DNA from: Staphylococcus haemolyticus | GTDB taxonomy: Bacteria > Bacillota > Bacilli > Staphylococcales > Staphylococcaceae | Length of the DNA: 64,000 nucleotides | NCBI RefSeq assembly: GCF_006094395.1 | Contig: NZ_CP035291.1 | Coordinates: 1,612,001 to 1,676,000, forward strand | Reading direction: 5' to 3' | Part shown: positions 8,854 to 19,129 of the stretch, in pieces | Numbering within the stretch: the stretch's first letter is position 1 | How the letters are laid out: each line of letters begins with the position of its first letter | Notes under the pieces: generated by a model | Told to the model about the DNA's origin: nothing | What the model saw: only the letters and a program-made list of their open reading frames with translations | The model's database searches: none | Position numbers and translations under genes: made by a program

Positions 8854-10161
8854 TTAAAGTGTTTTCTTATAATTCTCTAAATATTCGAGCGCTCTGTTAG
8901 CTTGTGCCTCGTAACGCTCTTTTTTATCTTTAATACGCTTTTCAAGTGAAGGTAATAAACCAAAGTTAGCATTCATAGGTTGGAAGTTCTTTTCATTTTT
9001 AGCATGTGAGATGTAATATGCCATACTACCTATCATTGTTTCTCTTGGGAATATTACTTCACCTTTATCAAGTAATTTGTGAGCTAGGTTAATCCCAGCA
9101 ACAAGTCCACTTGCTGCACTTTCAACATATCCTTCAACACCAGTCATTTGACCTGCAAATTGAATTCGATCTTCTTTAATCAATTCATACTTTTCATTTA
9201 ACACGTCAGGAGAGTTAATAAAAGTATTTCGATGCATGACACCATATCGAACGATATCTACATTTTCTAAACCAGGGATAAGGCGAATGACTTCTTTTTG
9301 AGCGCCCCATTTTAAATGAGTTTGGAAACCAACAATATTATATAGCGTTCCAGCTGCATCATCTTGTCGTAATTGAACGACAGCAAATGGACGTTTACCT
9401 GTTTTTGGATCTTCAAGGCCAACAGGTTTCATAGGACCAAATAATAGTGTTTTGCGTCCACGTTCAGCCATTACTTCAAAAGGCATGCATCCTTCGAAAT
9501 ATTTTTCTTTTTCAAATTCATTTGTTGGTGCAACTTCTGCTTCAAGTACTGCATCATAAAAGCGATTAAATTCTTCTTCTGTCATAGGACAATTAAGATA
9601 GGCGGCTTCACCTTTATCGTAACGTGATTTTAGATACACTTTATCCATATCAATCGATTCTTTTTCAATAATTGGAGCAGCTGCATCATAAAAATAAAGT
9701 TGATCCTTACCTGTAATATCTACGATTTCTTTAGCTAAATTTTCTGTAGTTAATGGACCAGTAGCAATAATTGTATATCCTTCAGGGATACTATTAATTT
9801 CTTCATTAATAACAGTAACATTAGGATGATTTCTTAAAGTTTCAGTGATATAACCAGAAAAATCATGTCGATCAACTGCTAATGCACCACCGGCAGGAAC
9901 TCTTGCTTTGTCAGCAGCAGAGATAATTAGTGAGTCTAATCTTCTCATTTCTTCTTTTAATACACCCACACCATTCGTTAATGCATTGCCTCGTAGTGAG
10001 TTTGAACATACTAATTCAGCAAATTTATCAGTATGATGTGCTGGCGTTTGTTTAACTGGGCGCATTTCAATTAAATTCACTTTGATGCCTCGTTGTGCTA
10101 ATTGATAAGCGGCCTCTGAACCAGCTAGTCCAGCGCCAACAATATTTACAGTTTGACTCAT
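8854..10161 (-). CDS. trmFO: Methylenetetrahydrofolate-tRNA-(uracil-5-)-methyltransferase TrmFO
   Basis: TrmFO makes 5-methyluridine at position 54 of tRNA using methylenetetrahydrofolate and FAD, the Gram-positive alternative to TrmA. At 435 aa it is full length. The N-terminal dinucleotide-binding motif [15 protein letters not shown] binds FAD. The conserved CSNSLRG near residue 53 and the ECC-type region around [14 protein letters not shown] near residue 192 fit the family, as do [12 protein letters not shown] and [13 protein letters not shown]. The ATG at 10161 has a GAAGGAGGA site. It follows topA by 23 bases, the usual topA-trmFO pair. Confidence 0.97.
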   Translation of the reverse strand: MSQTVNIVGAGLAGSEAAYQLAQRGIKVNLIEMRPVKQTPAHHTDKFAELVCSNSLRGNALTNGVGVLKEEMRRLDSLIISAADKARVPAGGALAVDRHDFSGYITETLRNHPNVTVINEEINSIPEGYTIIATGPLTTENLAKEIVDITGKDQLYFYDAAAPIIEKESIDMDKVYLKSRYDKGEAAYLNCPMTEEEFNRFYDAVLEAEVAPTNEFEKEKYFEGCMPFEVMAERGRKTLLFGPMKPVGLEDPKTGKRPFAVVQLRQDDAAGTLYNIVGFQTHLKWGAQKEVIRLIPGLENVDIVRYGVMHRNTFINSPDVLNEKYELIKEDRIQFAGQMTGVEGYVESAASGLVAGINLAHKLLDKGEVIFPRETMIGSMAYYISHAKNEKNFQPMNANFGLLPSLEKRIKDKKERYEAQANRALEYLENYKKTL

Positions 10162-10184
10162 GGTTTTCCTCCTTCAATTTTTAT

Positions 10185-12254
10185 CTATTTTTGAACTTCT
10201 TCTTTATAGTCACAGTTAGAGCAAATTACTTGTGAACTACGTCCTTTCTTATGTTCCATTAAATAATGATTACATTTAGGACAATCACGACCTACAGGTT
10301 TGTCCCAAGAAATAAAGTCACATTCAGGATAGTTTGAACAACCATAGAAAAGTCTATTTTTCTTAGATTTTCTTTCAACGACATCTCCATCTTTGCATTT
10401 AGGACATGTCACGCCTATTGTTTTCACTATTGCTTTCGTATTTCTACAATCTGGGAAGTTTGAGCACGCCATAAACTTACCATATCGCCCCATTTTAATA
10501 ACCATAGGAGAGCCACAAACTTCACAATCTTCGCCGGCAGGTTCATCTTTAATTTCAACTTTTTCCATTTCTTCTTCAGCACGTTCAACGTCTAATTTGA
10601 AACTTCCATAAAAGTTATCAATTACTTTTCTCCAACCAATATCTCCTTCAGCAATTTTATCCAATAGTGTTTCCATATTTACAGTAAACTCTACATCAAT
10701 TATTTCTGGGAAGTAATCTTTTACTTGTTCATAAACAATTTCACCTAATTCAGTAGGTACGAATCGTTTACTTTCAAGTTTTACATAATTTCGTTTTTGT
10801 ATTGTGTCAATCGTAGGTGCATAGGTAGACGGTCTACCGATTTTTAACTCCTCTAACGTTTTAACTAAACGAGCTTCAGTATAACGTGGTGGTGGTTGAG
10901 TGAAGTGTTGTGCTGGCTCTATTTGAGTTGCAGTGACTTCATCACCTTTACTTAAGTTAGGTAATTTATTTTCTTTTTCATTATCTTTATCGTCTTTGGC
11001 TTCTACATAAAGCGTCATGAAACCTTTAAATTTGATTGTTTGACCATTCGCTCGGAATTTAATGTTGTTTTGGGTAACATCTAAAGCAACTGTGTCTAAA
11101 ATAGCTGGTGCCATTTGACTTGCTACAAATCTTTCCCATATTAACTTATACAATCGATGCTGATCTCTAGTTAAGTATGCTTTCATTTCATAAGGTGTAC
11201 GTAAAGTACTTGTTGGTCGAATTGCTTCGTGGGCATCTTGGTCACCCTGTTTACCCTTAGCAGTTCTATTAGAAAGATAATCTTTACCATACTTATCTTC
11301 AATATATTGTTTCGCTTCGTCTTTAGCGGTTTGTGATATACGTGTAGAGTCAGTTCTCATGTATGTGATTAATCCAACTGTACCTTGTCGTTTTAAATCA
11401 ATACCTTCATATAATTGTTGCGCGAGCATCATAGTTTTACGCGCTTTGAAATTTAATTTACGAGCTGCCTCTTGTTGTAATGTTGAAGTGGTAAATGGAT
11501 TAGCAGGATTTCTAGTTTTTTCTTTTTTATTAACATTTGTAATTTCAAATTTGTCTCCATCTAATTCAGCTGTAACTTTTTCAACATCTTTTTTTGTTTT
11601 TAATTTAAATGGTTTATTTTTATAATGAAGAAACTTAGCAGTAAATTTAGATTTCTTATATCTAAACTCACCTTCTATAGACCAATACTCTTCAGGCTTA
11701 AAGTTACGAATCTCATTCTCTCTATCTATTACTAATCTTAAAGCTACAGATTGAACTCGCCCTGCAGACAGCCCCTTTTTCACTTTCTTCCATAATACTG
11801 GTGAAATATTATATCCAACTAATCTATCTAATATACGGCGTGCTTGTTGTGCATCGACTAAATCCATTTCTATGCCACGAGGATGCTTAAAACTTTCTTT
11901 TACCGCATCTTTTGTAATTTCATTAAATACTACTCTGTTTTCTTTTGAATCATCAAGTTCTAAAATTTTTGATAAATGCCAAGCAATCGCTTCACCTTCA
12001 CGGTCAGGGTCACTCGCAAGAAAGACATTTTTTGCTTTCTTAGCATATTTCTTTAAGTCTTTAACAACTGGACCTTTACCGCGTATCGTAATATATTTCG
12101 GTTCATAATTATCTTCTACATCGACACCCATTTGACTTCTTGGTAAATCTCTAACATGTCCCATAGAAGCTATAACTTTATATTTTTTACCTAAATATTT
12201 TTCAATGGTTTTCGCTTTTGCAGGCGACTCAACTATGACTAAATTATCTGCCAA
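10185..12254 (-). CDS. topA: DNA topoisomerase I
   Basis: TopA relaxes negative supercoils by single-strand passage. The 689-aa protein begins with a Toprim domain ([18 protein letters not shown], then [13 protein letters not shown] with the metal-binding DxDxE). The active-site Tyr is in [14 protein letters not shown] near residue 300. The C-terminus carries three four-cysteine zinc ribbons starting [16 protein letters not shown] and CPKCNHYL. The start is a TTG at 12254 preceded by AAGGGGGAA. It has its own promoter and is probably co-transcribed with trmFO. Confidence 0.97.
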
Positions 12255-12292
12255 AGTGAATTCCCCCTTGCTATTTCAATTACTAAAGATAA

Positions 12293-12322
12293 ATGATAAA
12301 CGGTCAGTTTTGTTTTTGTCAA
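12293..12322 (-). promoter_or_regulatory. SigA-type promoter of topA
   Basis: On the minus strand a perfect TTGACA -35 box (12317-12322) and a TATCAT -10 box (12293-12298) are separated by 18 bases. They lie about 40 bases upstream of the topA start codon. Confidence 0.75.
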
Positions 12323-12432
12323 TGTTTAAATTCTATTAACGTGCATTTTAAACGCTTTTTAATATTATTTTTAGCTATCAATTAGAATTAAATATAGATT
12401 TTTATTACTCTAGAATGAATCATTAATGATAT

Positions 12433-13299
12433 CTATTTATAATCACATAGAATATCATCAGCTGAGGTTACAATCATCGCACCTTCTTGAGCTCGTTTCA
12501 AATTACCTTTAGTTAGTGGATTAAATATTGAACCTGGTAATACATATATATTTCTATTTTGGTCTAATGCGCAATCAATTGTAATTTGACTACCGCTTCT
12601 AACACTTGCTTCAGTTATTAAAACCCCTTGTGAAAGACCGCTTATCAAACGATTGCGTTGCGGAAAGTGATATCGCCTAACACTAGTGAATGGCGGATAT
12701 TCACTAATAACTAAACCTTTTACTTCAATTATGTTGCGTAATTTTTGCGTTTCTCTAGGGTAATGCATCATATGACCAAAACCTAAAACAGCTATAGTAG
12801 GTAATTGATACTCTATAGCAAAATGATGTGCAATGCTATCAGCACCTTTTGCCAAACCGGAAATAATGGTTAGTGGAATTTGTTTAAATTTAGGAAATAA
12901 GTATTGCATGGCTTTAGCTGAGTACTCTGTTGCATTTCTTGAGCCCACCACACCTAATGTATTGGGGGATGTTAATAATTGGGGGTCACCTTGGTAAAAT
13001 AGGACAAACGGATAATCATAAATTTCTTTTAATAGTCGAGGATAATTAGCGTTAAACGGTGTTACAAAACTTATCTTGTGTTGATTCAAAAATGACAAAA
13101 TTTCTTTATCATTTAAATGATTATATCGATCAATAAAATCACCTTTATGAAATAACTTGTCCCAATTTTTTATTGAATCTATTTGATCAGTATAAGAGAA
13201 TTTAAAAAATTCAGGATTTAATTTTAATAAATGATGAATATGTTGGGTCGTATAACCTAACCAAATTAATTTCAAAAGTAATATGTTGTTGTTAGTCAT
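12433..13299 (-). CDS. dprA: DNA processing protein DprA (natural transformation)
   Basis: DprA loads RecA onto incoming single-stranded DNA during transformation. The protein is 288 aa from the ATG at 13299, which has AAAGGAGA eight bases upstream; an in-frame ATG at 13350 lacks a site. The Rossmann-like core shows GVVGSRNATEYS, SGLAKGADSIAHH and YPRETQKLR, with ITEASVRSGSQITIDCALDQNR after it. There is no obvious C-terminal winged-helix extension, which fits the short Firmicute form. It lies between fmhC and topA as in other staphylococci. No other competence gene is in the window. Confidence 0.93.
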   Translation of the reverse strand: MTNNNILLLKLIWLGYTTQHIHHLLKLNPEFFKFSYTDQIDSIKNWDKLFHKGDFIDRYNHLNDKEILSFLNQHKISFVTPFNANYPRLLKEIYDYPFVLFYQGDPQLLTSPNTLGVVGSRNATEYSAKAMQYLFPKFKQIPLTIISGLAKGADSIAHHFAIEYQLPTIAVLGFGHMMHYPRETQKLRNIIEVKGLVISEYPPFTSVRRYHFPQRNRLISGLSQGVLITEASVRSGSQITIDCALDQNRNIYVLPGSIFNPLTKGNLKRAQEGAMIVTSADDILCDYK

Positions 13300-13450
13300 G
13301 AAGTCGTCTCCTTTAACAACATTATAAGACAAATATTTAGTACACCACATTTCAATTAAAAGACATTTGAGGGAAAAATTTAATAACTTTTAATGAGTAA
13401 TTTTAATATTGAATTATGTAAACAATCCACTCTCTCAATTCAAACAAAAA

Positions 13451-13473
13451 TCTGAGACCCTTAAAGCCTCAGA
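13451..13473 (-). terminator. Intrinsic terminator of fmhC
   Basis: TCTGAG (13451-13456) pairs with CTCAGA (13468-13473). On the minus strand five T residues follow. It lies 45 bases past the fmhC stop. Confidence 0.7.
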
Positions 13474-13517
13474 ATTTTTTATATTATATGACGTTAGCAC
13501 TAGCTATATCATTACAC

Positions 13518-14747
13518 TTACTTTTGATATAATTTATAGAGCAATTTATTTACTGGCTTAATAAAATTACCAACATATTCTTCTACAAACGCATTGAATC
13601 CTTTTTTAAATTGTTGAACACCATAATCTTCTGCATCTTCACCAAAGTCGCCAGTTATACCGTAGAAATTATAACGCTCTATTCCTTTCTCTTTTGCGTA
13701 TCTTATCATATCCCATTGTAGACAATAGGCTCCCATAAATTCATTGTATTTAGGATTAGAACCACTTGATAAATAGTACATTTCGTGATTGTTATAAATA
13801 AACAATGCAGCAGCTAAATCAAGTAATGTACCATCCGTAATGATTAATTGTTCAGTTTTTGCTATTTTTTTATTAAGGCTCTCTAGTTGTTGATTTAATT
13901 GGTGATATTTTGTTTTTGTCTTTTTTGAATTAGCATTCACTTTTAATGATTGTTTAATTTCAGTCACTTTCTCTTCTAATTCTATCGCTCGTTGCTTTAA
14001 TAAATTTATATACTTATTTAAATCAATATAAGCTAACTTCATACATGCTTTATCACCATAAATTTCAAGCATTTGTTTAAAATAAGGTTCTTCTTGAAAA
14101 TGAAAACCATGTTTTTCTTCAGCCATGTGATACAGTCGATAAAATCTATTCGTTTCTTTAATTGATAAAGTTTTAATTTGCACACCCATTTCAATTGTCT
14201 TCATAATGTTACGTCTAGTTTGATATGACATATCTTTTAATAATTGTTGTTCACTTTTATCTTTTAAATCTAATATAGAATGCCATCTTATTTGACTCAT
14301 AGCTGAATAGCCAGTTGTAAAACCTTGGTGTTGGTATCCTAATTTATTCATCACCTTGAACCACTGTTTATTGTTAAAGTGTTCTATAATCTCACCATCA
14401 GCACTTCTTATATTCTCCAAGACATAAGGGTCAACTAATATGAAAACACCTCTTCGCATACTTACATAATGCGTTAATTTTTTAAAGAAAAATTCTACTA
14501 ACGCTAAATTAGTAAAATCCATCACTGGTCCTCGATGGGTATAAAAGTATTTAAACACCTTAAATATACGAGCATCAGTTAATAAACAGGCAGCAACAAC
14601 GTTACCGTTTTCTTTAACACCGACAATATGAACCCCACCTGCACGATTTATTCGATAATCATATAAATCCATCGACTGTGTATAATGAGAAAATTGTTGT
14701 TCTACAAATGATCTATATTCGTTAATGTTCAATTTAGTAAATTTCAT
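13518..14747 (-). CDS. fmhC: FemABX-family aminoacyl transferase, FmhC-like
   Basis: FemABX enzymes add amino acids from aminoacyl-tRNA to the lysine side chain of peptidoglycan precursors to form the interpeptide bridge. This 409-aa protein has the two GNAT-like halves of the family and an inserted helical hairpin at about residues 245-305 (charged heptads such as LLKQRAIELEEKVTEIKQSL), the coiled-coil arm typical of FemA. Conserved pieces include YFYTHRGPVMDF near residue 68 and YNFYGITGDFG near residue 358. Its place next to dprA matches S. aureus fmhC (eprh), for which serine incorporation into bridges has been reported. I recall that in S. aureus lytN, a murein hydrolase gene, lies between sucD and fmhC; it is missing here. 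Family is certain, the exact paralogue is inferred from position. Confidence 0.82.
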   Translation of the reverse strand: MKFTKLNINEYRSFVEQQFSHYTQSMDLYDYRINRAGGVHIVGVKENGNVVAACLLTDARIFKVFKYFYTHRGPVMDFTNLALVEFFFKKLTHYVSMRRGVFILVDPYVLENIRSADGEIIEHFNNKQWFKVMNKLGYQHQGFTTGYSAMSQIRWHSILDLKDKSEQQLLKDMSYQTRRNIMKTIEMGVQIKTLSIKETNRFYRLYHMAEEKHGFHFQEEPYFKQMLEIYGDKACMKLAYIDLNKYINLLKQRAIELEEKVTEIKQSLKVNANSKKTKTKYHQLNQQLESLNKKIAKTEQLIITDGTLLDLAAALFIYNNHEMYYLSSGSNPKYNEFMGAYCLQWDMIRYAKEKGIERYNFYGITGDFGEDAEDYGVQQFKKGFNAFVEEYVGNFIKPVNKLLYKLYQK

Positions 14748-14932
14748 TTTTTGAGCTCTCTTTCATTTATTGATGTTTTGTTCATTGATTATTTCTAAAT
14801 GAAAGAAAATAATTATCTGTGTTGTTTTAATATCATGATGTTTGCTCCTTAATACTTATTTATAATTAGAATATCACTATTCAATAAAATTGTTAATAAA
14901 TTTTACAAAACTATATATAAAAACACAAAAAA

Positions 14933-15018
14933 CTAGACTCTTTAACAATTGATGTTCTCCATTCGAAATTAATAAATTTAATATCAACTTCGAATAGAGA
15001 CTGTCAATAAGAGTCTAG
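14933..15018 (-). terminator. Large interrupted hairpin terminating sucCD
   Basis: The outer arms CTAGACTCTT (14933-14942) and AAGAGTCTAG (15009-15018) are perfectly complementary. Further pairs follow inward: ATTGA/TCAAT, TCTC/GAGA and ATTCGAA (14961-14967)/TTCGAAT (14989-14995). On the minus strand the stem is followed by TTTTTTGTGTTTTT. It fills most of the 299-base gap between sucD and fmhC; nothing else was recognised there. Confidence 0.8.
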
Positions 15019-15046
15019 GCAATGTTTAATTAGAATTTAATCAAAT

Positions 15047-15952
15047 TTACTTAATTGTTAATAATTCTTCGTAAATGCCAGCTTCTTTAGCTGCTTCGAT
15101 TAATGTAGTACCAATTTCTGAAGGTGTGTCCGCAGTTTTAACACCACATTCATTTAATGTTTTAATTTTTTCATCTGCAGTACCTTTACCGCCAGAAATA
15201 ATCGCACCAGCGTGACCCATACGTTTACCTGGAGGGGCTGTTTGACCTCCAATGAAGCCAATAACCGGTTTAGTCATATTAGCTTTAATCCATTCCGCCG
15301 CTTCTTCTTCAGCAGTACCACCGATTTCACCAATCATTACAACAGCTTTAGTATCTTCATCTTCATTAAACGCTTTAAGTACATCGATAAAGTTAGTACC
15401 GTTGACAGGGTCGCCACCAATACCTACAGCTGTAGTTTGACCAATGCCTTCTTCAGTTAATTGATGAACCGCTTCGTAAGTTAACGTACCAGAACGTGAT
15501 ACAACACCTACATGACCTTTTTTATGGATATATCCTGGCATGATACCAATTTTACATTCATCAGCAGTAATAACACCTGGGCAGTTTGGTCCAACTAAAC
15601 GTGTTTTTCTTCCTTCTAAGTAACGCTTAACTTTAACCATGTCAACAACAGGAATATGTTCAGTGATACAAATAACCATATCTAAATCTGCATCTGCTGC
15701 TTCCAAAATAGAATCTGCTGCGAATGGCGCCGGAACATAAACTACAGATACGTTAGCACCTGTTTCTTCTTTAGCTTCAGCAACAGTATTATATACAGGT
15801 ACACCTTCAACAACTTGTCCACCTTTACCTGGTGTTACCCCTGCAACAATTTGTGTACCATAATCAAGCATTTGTTTTGTATGGAAAAGGGCAGTAGACC
15901 CTGTAATACCTTGTACCATTACTTTAGTATTTTTATCTATAAATACACTCAT
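15047..15952 (-). CDS. sucD: Succinyl-CoA synthetase, alpha subunit
   Basis: SucD is the CoA-binding subunit of the TCA-cycle enzyme that converts succinyl-CoA to succinate with substrate-level phosphorylation. The 301-aa protein has the Rossmann CoA domain with [20 protein letters not shown] and the phosphohistidine region [17 protein letters not shown] near residue 246, with His247 as the phosphorylated residue by family alignment. The ATG at 15952 has an AAAGGATGG site. It follows sucC by 21 bases and is terminated by a large hairpin. Confidence 0.97.
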   Translation of the reverse strand: MSVFIDKNTKVMVQGITGSTALFHTKQMLDYGTQIVAGVTPGKGGQVVEGVPVYNTVAEAKEETGANVSVVYVPAPFAADSILEAADADLDMVICITEHIPVVDMVKVKRYLEGRKTRLVGPNCPGVITADECKIGIMPGYIHKKGHVGVVSRSGTLTYEAVHQLTEEGIGQTTAVGIGGDPVNGTNFIDVLKAFNEDEDTKAVVMIGEIGGTAEEEAAEWIKANMTKPVIGFIGGQTAPPGKRMGHAGAIISGGKGTADEKIKTLNECGVKTADTPSEIGTTLIEAAKEAGIYEELLTIK

Positions 15953-15973
15953 CTTAGTGTTCCCATCCTTTCC

Positions 15974-17140
15974 TTACGCTTCTTTAACAAGCTTAACAAT
16001 TTTTTGAGCGCCTTCAGCCATTGTAGCTGCTGGTTCAATTGCTAAACCTGATTCGTTTAAGATTTCTTTACCGCGTTCTACATTTGTACCTTCTAAACGA
16101 ACTACTAATGGTAAAGTTAATTCAACTTCTTTAACTGCTGCTACGATACCTTCAGCAATAACATCACATTTCATGATTCCACCGAAGATGTTTACAAAGA
16201 TACCTTTAACATTGTCATCACCTAAGATGATTTTGAATGCTTCAGTAACTTTTTCTTTTGTAGCGCCGCCCCCTACGTCTAGGAAGTTAGCTGGATTTCC
16301 ACCAAAATGATTAATAGTATCCATTGTAGCCATCGCTAAACCAGCACCATTAACCATACAACCAATATCTCCATCTAATGCAATATAAGATAAGTCATAT
16401 TTAGATGCTTCAATCTCTTTAGGATCTTCTTCTTCTAAATCACGTAATTCTTGGATATCTTTATGTCTGAATAATGCATTGTCATCGAAGTTGATTTTAG
16501 CATCTAAAGCTAAAACTTCACCTTCACCAGTAGTAACTAATGGGTTAATTTCAACGATAGAACAATCTTTTTCGATAAATACATTGTATAAAGAAATTAA
16601 GAATTTCGCTGCTTTATTAATAGATTCTTTTGGAATATTAATATTGAAAGCAATACGACGCGCTTGATAAGGTGATAAACCAACAACTGGGTCGATTGTT
16701 TCTTTAAAGATTTTTTCTGGTGTTTTAGCAGCTACTTCTTCAATTTCAGTACCGCCTTCTTCTGAAGCCATTAAAGTAATACGATCAGTTGCACGGTCAA
16801 TTACAAAACCTACATAATATTCTTTTTGAATATCGCAACCTTGTTCAATATACAAACGTTTAACTTCTTTACCTTCAGGTCCAGTTTGATGTGTAACTAA
16901 TTGTTTACCTAATAATTCATTGGCATAAGTTTCAACCTCAGATAATGATTTAGCAATCTTAACTCCACCTGCTTTACCTCTACCCCCAGCGTGGATTTGT
17001 GCTTTAACCACATAAATCTCTGTGTCTAATTCTTTAGCCTTTTCCACTGCTTCTTCAGCAGTAAATGCAACTCGTCCTTCTGGAACGGCTACGCCCATAG
17101 AACGAAATATTTCTTTACCTTGATATTCGTGGATATTCAT
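15974..17140 (-). CDS. sucC: Succinyl-CoA synthetase, beta subunit
   Basis: SucC is the nucleotide-binding subunit of succinyl-CoA synthetase. It is 388 aa with an N-terminal ATP-grasp domain beginning [38 protein letters not shown] near residue 46, and a C-terminal CoA-ligase domain with [13 protein letters not shown] and [12 protein letters not shown]. The ATG at 17140 has an AGGAGGA site. The promoter carries a candidate catabolite-response element, which fits glucose repression of the TCA cycle. Confidence 0.97.
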   Translation of the reverse strand: MNIHEYQGKEIFRSMGVAVPEGRVAFTAEEAVEKAKELDTEIYVVKAQIHAGGRGKAGGVKIAKSLSEVETYANELLGKQLVTHQTGPEGKEVKRLYIEQGCDIQKEYYVGFVIDRATDRITLMASEEGGTEIEEVAAKTPEKIFKETIDPVVGLSPYQARRIAFNINIPKESINKAAKFLISLYNVFIEKDCSIVEINPLVTTGEGEVLALDAKINFDDNALFRHKDIQELRDLEEEDPKEIEASKYDLSYIALDGDIGCMVNGAGLAMATMDTINHFGGNPANFLDVGGGATKEKVTEAFKIILGDDNVKGIFVNIFGGIMKCDVIAEGIVAAVKEVELTLPLVVRLEGTNVERGKEILNESGLAIEPAATMAEGAQKIVKLVKEA

Positions 17141-17178
17141 CTTCCATCCTCCTACTTCTTAGGTTAAGTTCAGTTATA

Positions 17179-17207
17179 ATTATAGAAAATGAAAGCGCTA
17201 TTGTAAA
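17179..17207 (-). promoter_or_regulatory. SigA-type promoter of sucCD
   Basis: On the minus strand TTTACA (17202-17207) and TATAAT (17179-17184) are separated by 17 bases, about 40 bases upstream of sucC. The spacer overlaps a candidate cre. Confidence 0.8.
17189..17204. promoter_or_regulatory. Candidate catabolite-response element (CcpA site) in the sucCD promoter
   Basis: ATGAAAGCGCTATTGT matches the cre consensus WTGNAARCGNWWNCAW at 14 of 16 positions, including the central AAGCG. It lies between and partly over the promoter boxes, where CcpA binding would block RNA polymerase. Confidence 0.65.
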
Positions 17208-17251
17208 CTGAAAGTGTTCCACTTTTTGCAATTAATTTAAAATTCAAATAA

Positions 17252-18019
17252 TTACGTCATAGATTTGATTGGTTCAAAGCTTTTACGATGATAAGGTGTA
17301 ATACCGAGTTTATTTAGGCCATCTAAATGTGCTTTAGTTCCGTAACCCACATTTTTCTCAAATTCATATCCTGGATATTCATCTGCAATCTCTTTCATTA
17401 AATCATCTCTGTACTCTTTTGCCATTATACTTGCTGCAGCAATAGACACACTCTTTGCGTCGCCTTTAATAATAGATGTTTGAGGAATTGTTGTATCTAA
17501 AGACATTGCATCTATTAATAAATGATCTGGACGATTTACTAATTGACTCAAAGCTCGATTCATTGCTACTTGAGTTGCATTATATATATTCAATTCATCG
17601 ATCTCTTCTGGACTAGCTAAACCATAGGCATACTCCAACACCCCATCTTTAAGCTTTTTATTAAGTATTTGTCTTTTACTCGCTGTTACTTTTTTAGAAT
17701 CATCAAGTCCTAAATAGCGATGCCCTTCATTTAAAATCACCGCACATGCAACAACAGGACCTGCTAACGGACCACGTCCAACCTCGTCAATACCACAGAT
17801 TAATGCTTGAGGATTGTTATTCAGCAACTCACTTTCAAATTTATTCATTGTATTGTAATGGTCTAAAATTTCTTGTTCTTTTAAAAGTTGTTTACGACGT
17901 CTTGTAATAGCTTGTTGTATCCCTTTACGAACGTCTTGATTTAATTCATGTTTTTCTAAAACTTCAATTGAGTTAATTTCAGACAATATGTGCTTTGCTT
18001 CATTAATTGTTTGTGTCAT
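17252..18019 (-). CDS. rnhB: Ribonuclease HII
   Basis: RNase HII removes misincorporated ribonucleotides and RNA primers from DNA. The 255-aa protein has an N-terminal extension of about 70 residues, as in other Gram-positive RnhB, then the catalytic core: [18 protein letters not shown] with the Asp-Glu pair, [22 protein letters not shown] with the third acidic residue, and [13 protein letters not shown] with the fourth. The start codon lies 17 bases inside the end of rbgA, so the two are translationally coupled. Confidence 0.96.
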   Translation of the reverse strand: MTQTINEAKHILSEINSIEVLEKHELNQDVRKGIQQAITRRRKQLLKEQEILDHYNTMNKFESELLNNNPQALICGIDEVGRGPLAGPVVACAVILNEGHRYLGLDDSKKVTASKRQILNKKLKDGVLEYAYGLASPEEIDELNIYNATQVAMNRALSQLVNRPDHLLIDAMSLDTTIPQTSIIKGDAKSVSIAAASIMAKEYRDDLMKEIADEYPGYEFEKNVGYGTKAHLDGLNKLGITPYHRKSFEPIKSMT

Positions 18020-18887
18020 TATCTAATTCACTCTTCATTTCTGAATATAAGTCAAAACTGTATGTTCCAATTTTGGCATTTCTAACGTCATTAATTATCA
18101 GTTCAATAACCGCTTCGTAATCTACTTCATTGCCTCTTTGTAAAAGTCCACGTCGACGTCCAATTGCATCAAACCATTCTAATATTTCAGCATCTGCAGA
18201 TACATCAATCTTATAATGTTGCTTAAAACCTTCTAAATCATGGTTAATTAAAAACTGTAAACCATAGATAGCAACTTCATCTAAATGTACAATACTGTCT
18301 TTTATTGCGCCAGTTAAACTTAATTTTTTACCAACAATTTCATCTTCAAATTTAGGCCATAAAATTCCAGGTGTATCTAATAATTGTAGAGATTGCCCAA
18401 CTTTAATCCACTGTTGTTGTTTGGTTACACCTGGTTTATTACCAGTTTGTGCAATATTTTTACGTGCTAATTTATTAATCAAAGTTGATTTACCAACGTT
18501 AGGTATGCCAACAATCATTGCTCTAATTGCTCTAGGTTTAAGTCCTTTAGCCTTCTCACGTTCAAATTTTTCTTTTGTTGCTGCTATAGCTGCAGTTTCT
18601 ACACCTTTTAAATTTTTGCCATGCTTAGCATCTACTGATACAGGATAATATCCTTTATCTATAAAGAAGCTTTCCCATTTCTGCATTTCATTTAAATTGG
18701 ACATATCTTTTTTATTAAGAATAACTACGCGCGGTTTTTGTTTGATTACTTCATCAATCATTGGGTTACGAGAACTATATGGAATACGTGCATCAACTAA
18801 TTCAAATACAACATCTACTTTTTTTAATTGTTCTGTTACCTCTCGTTTAGCTTTTGCCATATGTCCTGGATACCATTGAATTGCCAT
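18003..18887 (-). CDS. rbgA: Ribosome biogenesis GTPase A
   Basis: RbgA (YlqF) is needed for a late step of 50S assembly. At 294 aa it shows the circularly permuted GTPase order: G4 VILNKKD near residue 57 comes before G1 GIPNVGKST near residue 127 and G3 DTPG. The N-terminal [16 protein letters not shown] is diagnostic of YlqF proteins and holds the catalytic-histidine region. The ATG at 18887 has an AAGGTGA site. It is followed by and overlaps rnhB. It is divergent from the yfhO genes, with a 242-base gap holding promoters for both sides. Confidence 0.97.
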   Translation of the reverse strand: MAIQWYPGHMAKAKREVTEQLKKVDVVFELVDARIPYSSRNPMIDEVIKQKPRVVILNKKDMSNLNEMQKWESFFIDKGYYPVSVDAKHGKNLKGVETAAIAATKEKFEREKAKGLKPRAIRAMIVGIPNVGKSTLINKLARKNIAQTGNKPGVTKQQQWIKVGQSLQLLDTPGILWPKFEDEIVGKKLSLTGAIKDSIVHLDEVAIYGLQFLINHDLEGFKQHYKIDVSADAEILEWFDAIGRRRGLLQRGNEVDYEAVIELIINDVRNAKIGTYSFDLYSEMKSELDNDTNN

Positions 18888-19129
18888 TAATTGTCACCTT
18901 ACTTTCGATATATTTTAATTCAATTCAACCTGTTGATTATAATTGAATTTTTATTTGAGAGCCACTTTTTTTCTAAGTTCATCATTTATTTTATCATTCA
19001 TTAAATAAAACGATAAAGTACAATAAGTTTATAATGTCAGAAAAGCATAATTACTTTTAATCGCACAATCAATCCCCTACAATTTAAATATACTCTTACA
19101 ATTATAATCCTATCGCTTAGAGGTAAGTT

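Noticed and set aside
15212-16045. Plus-strand frames opposite sucC and sucD
   Set aside because: Both overlap highly conserved minus-strand enzymes and have no supporting signals.
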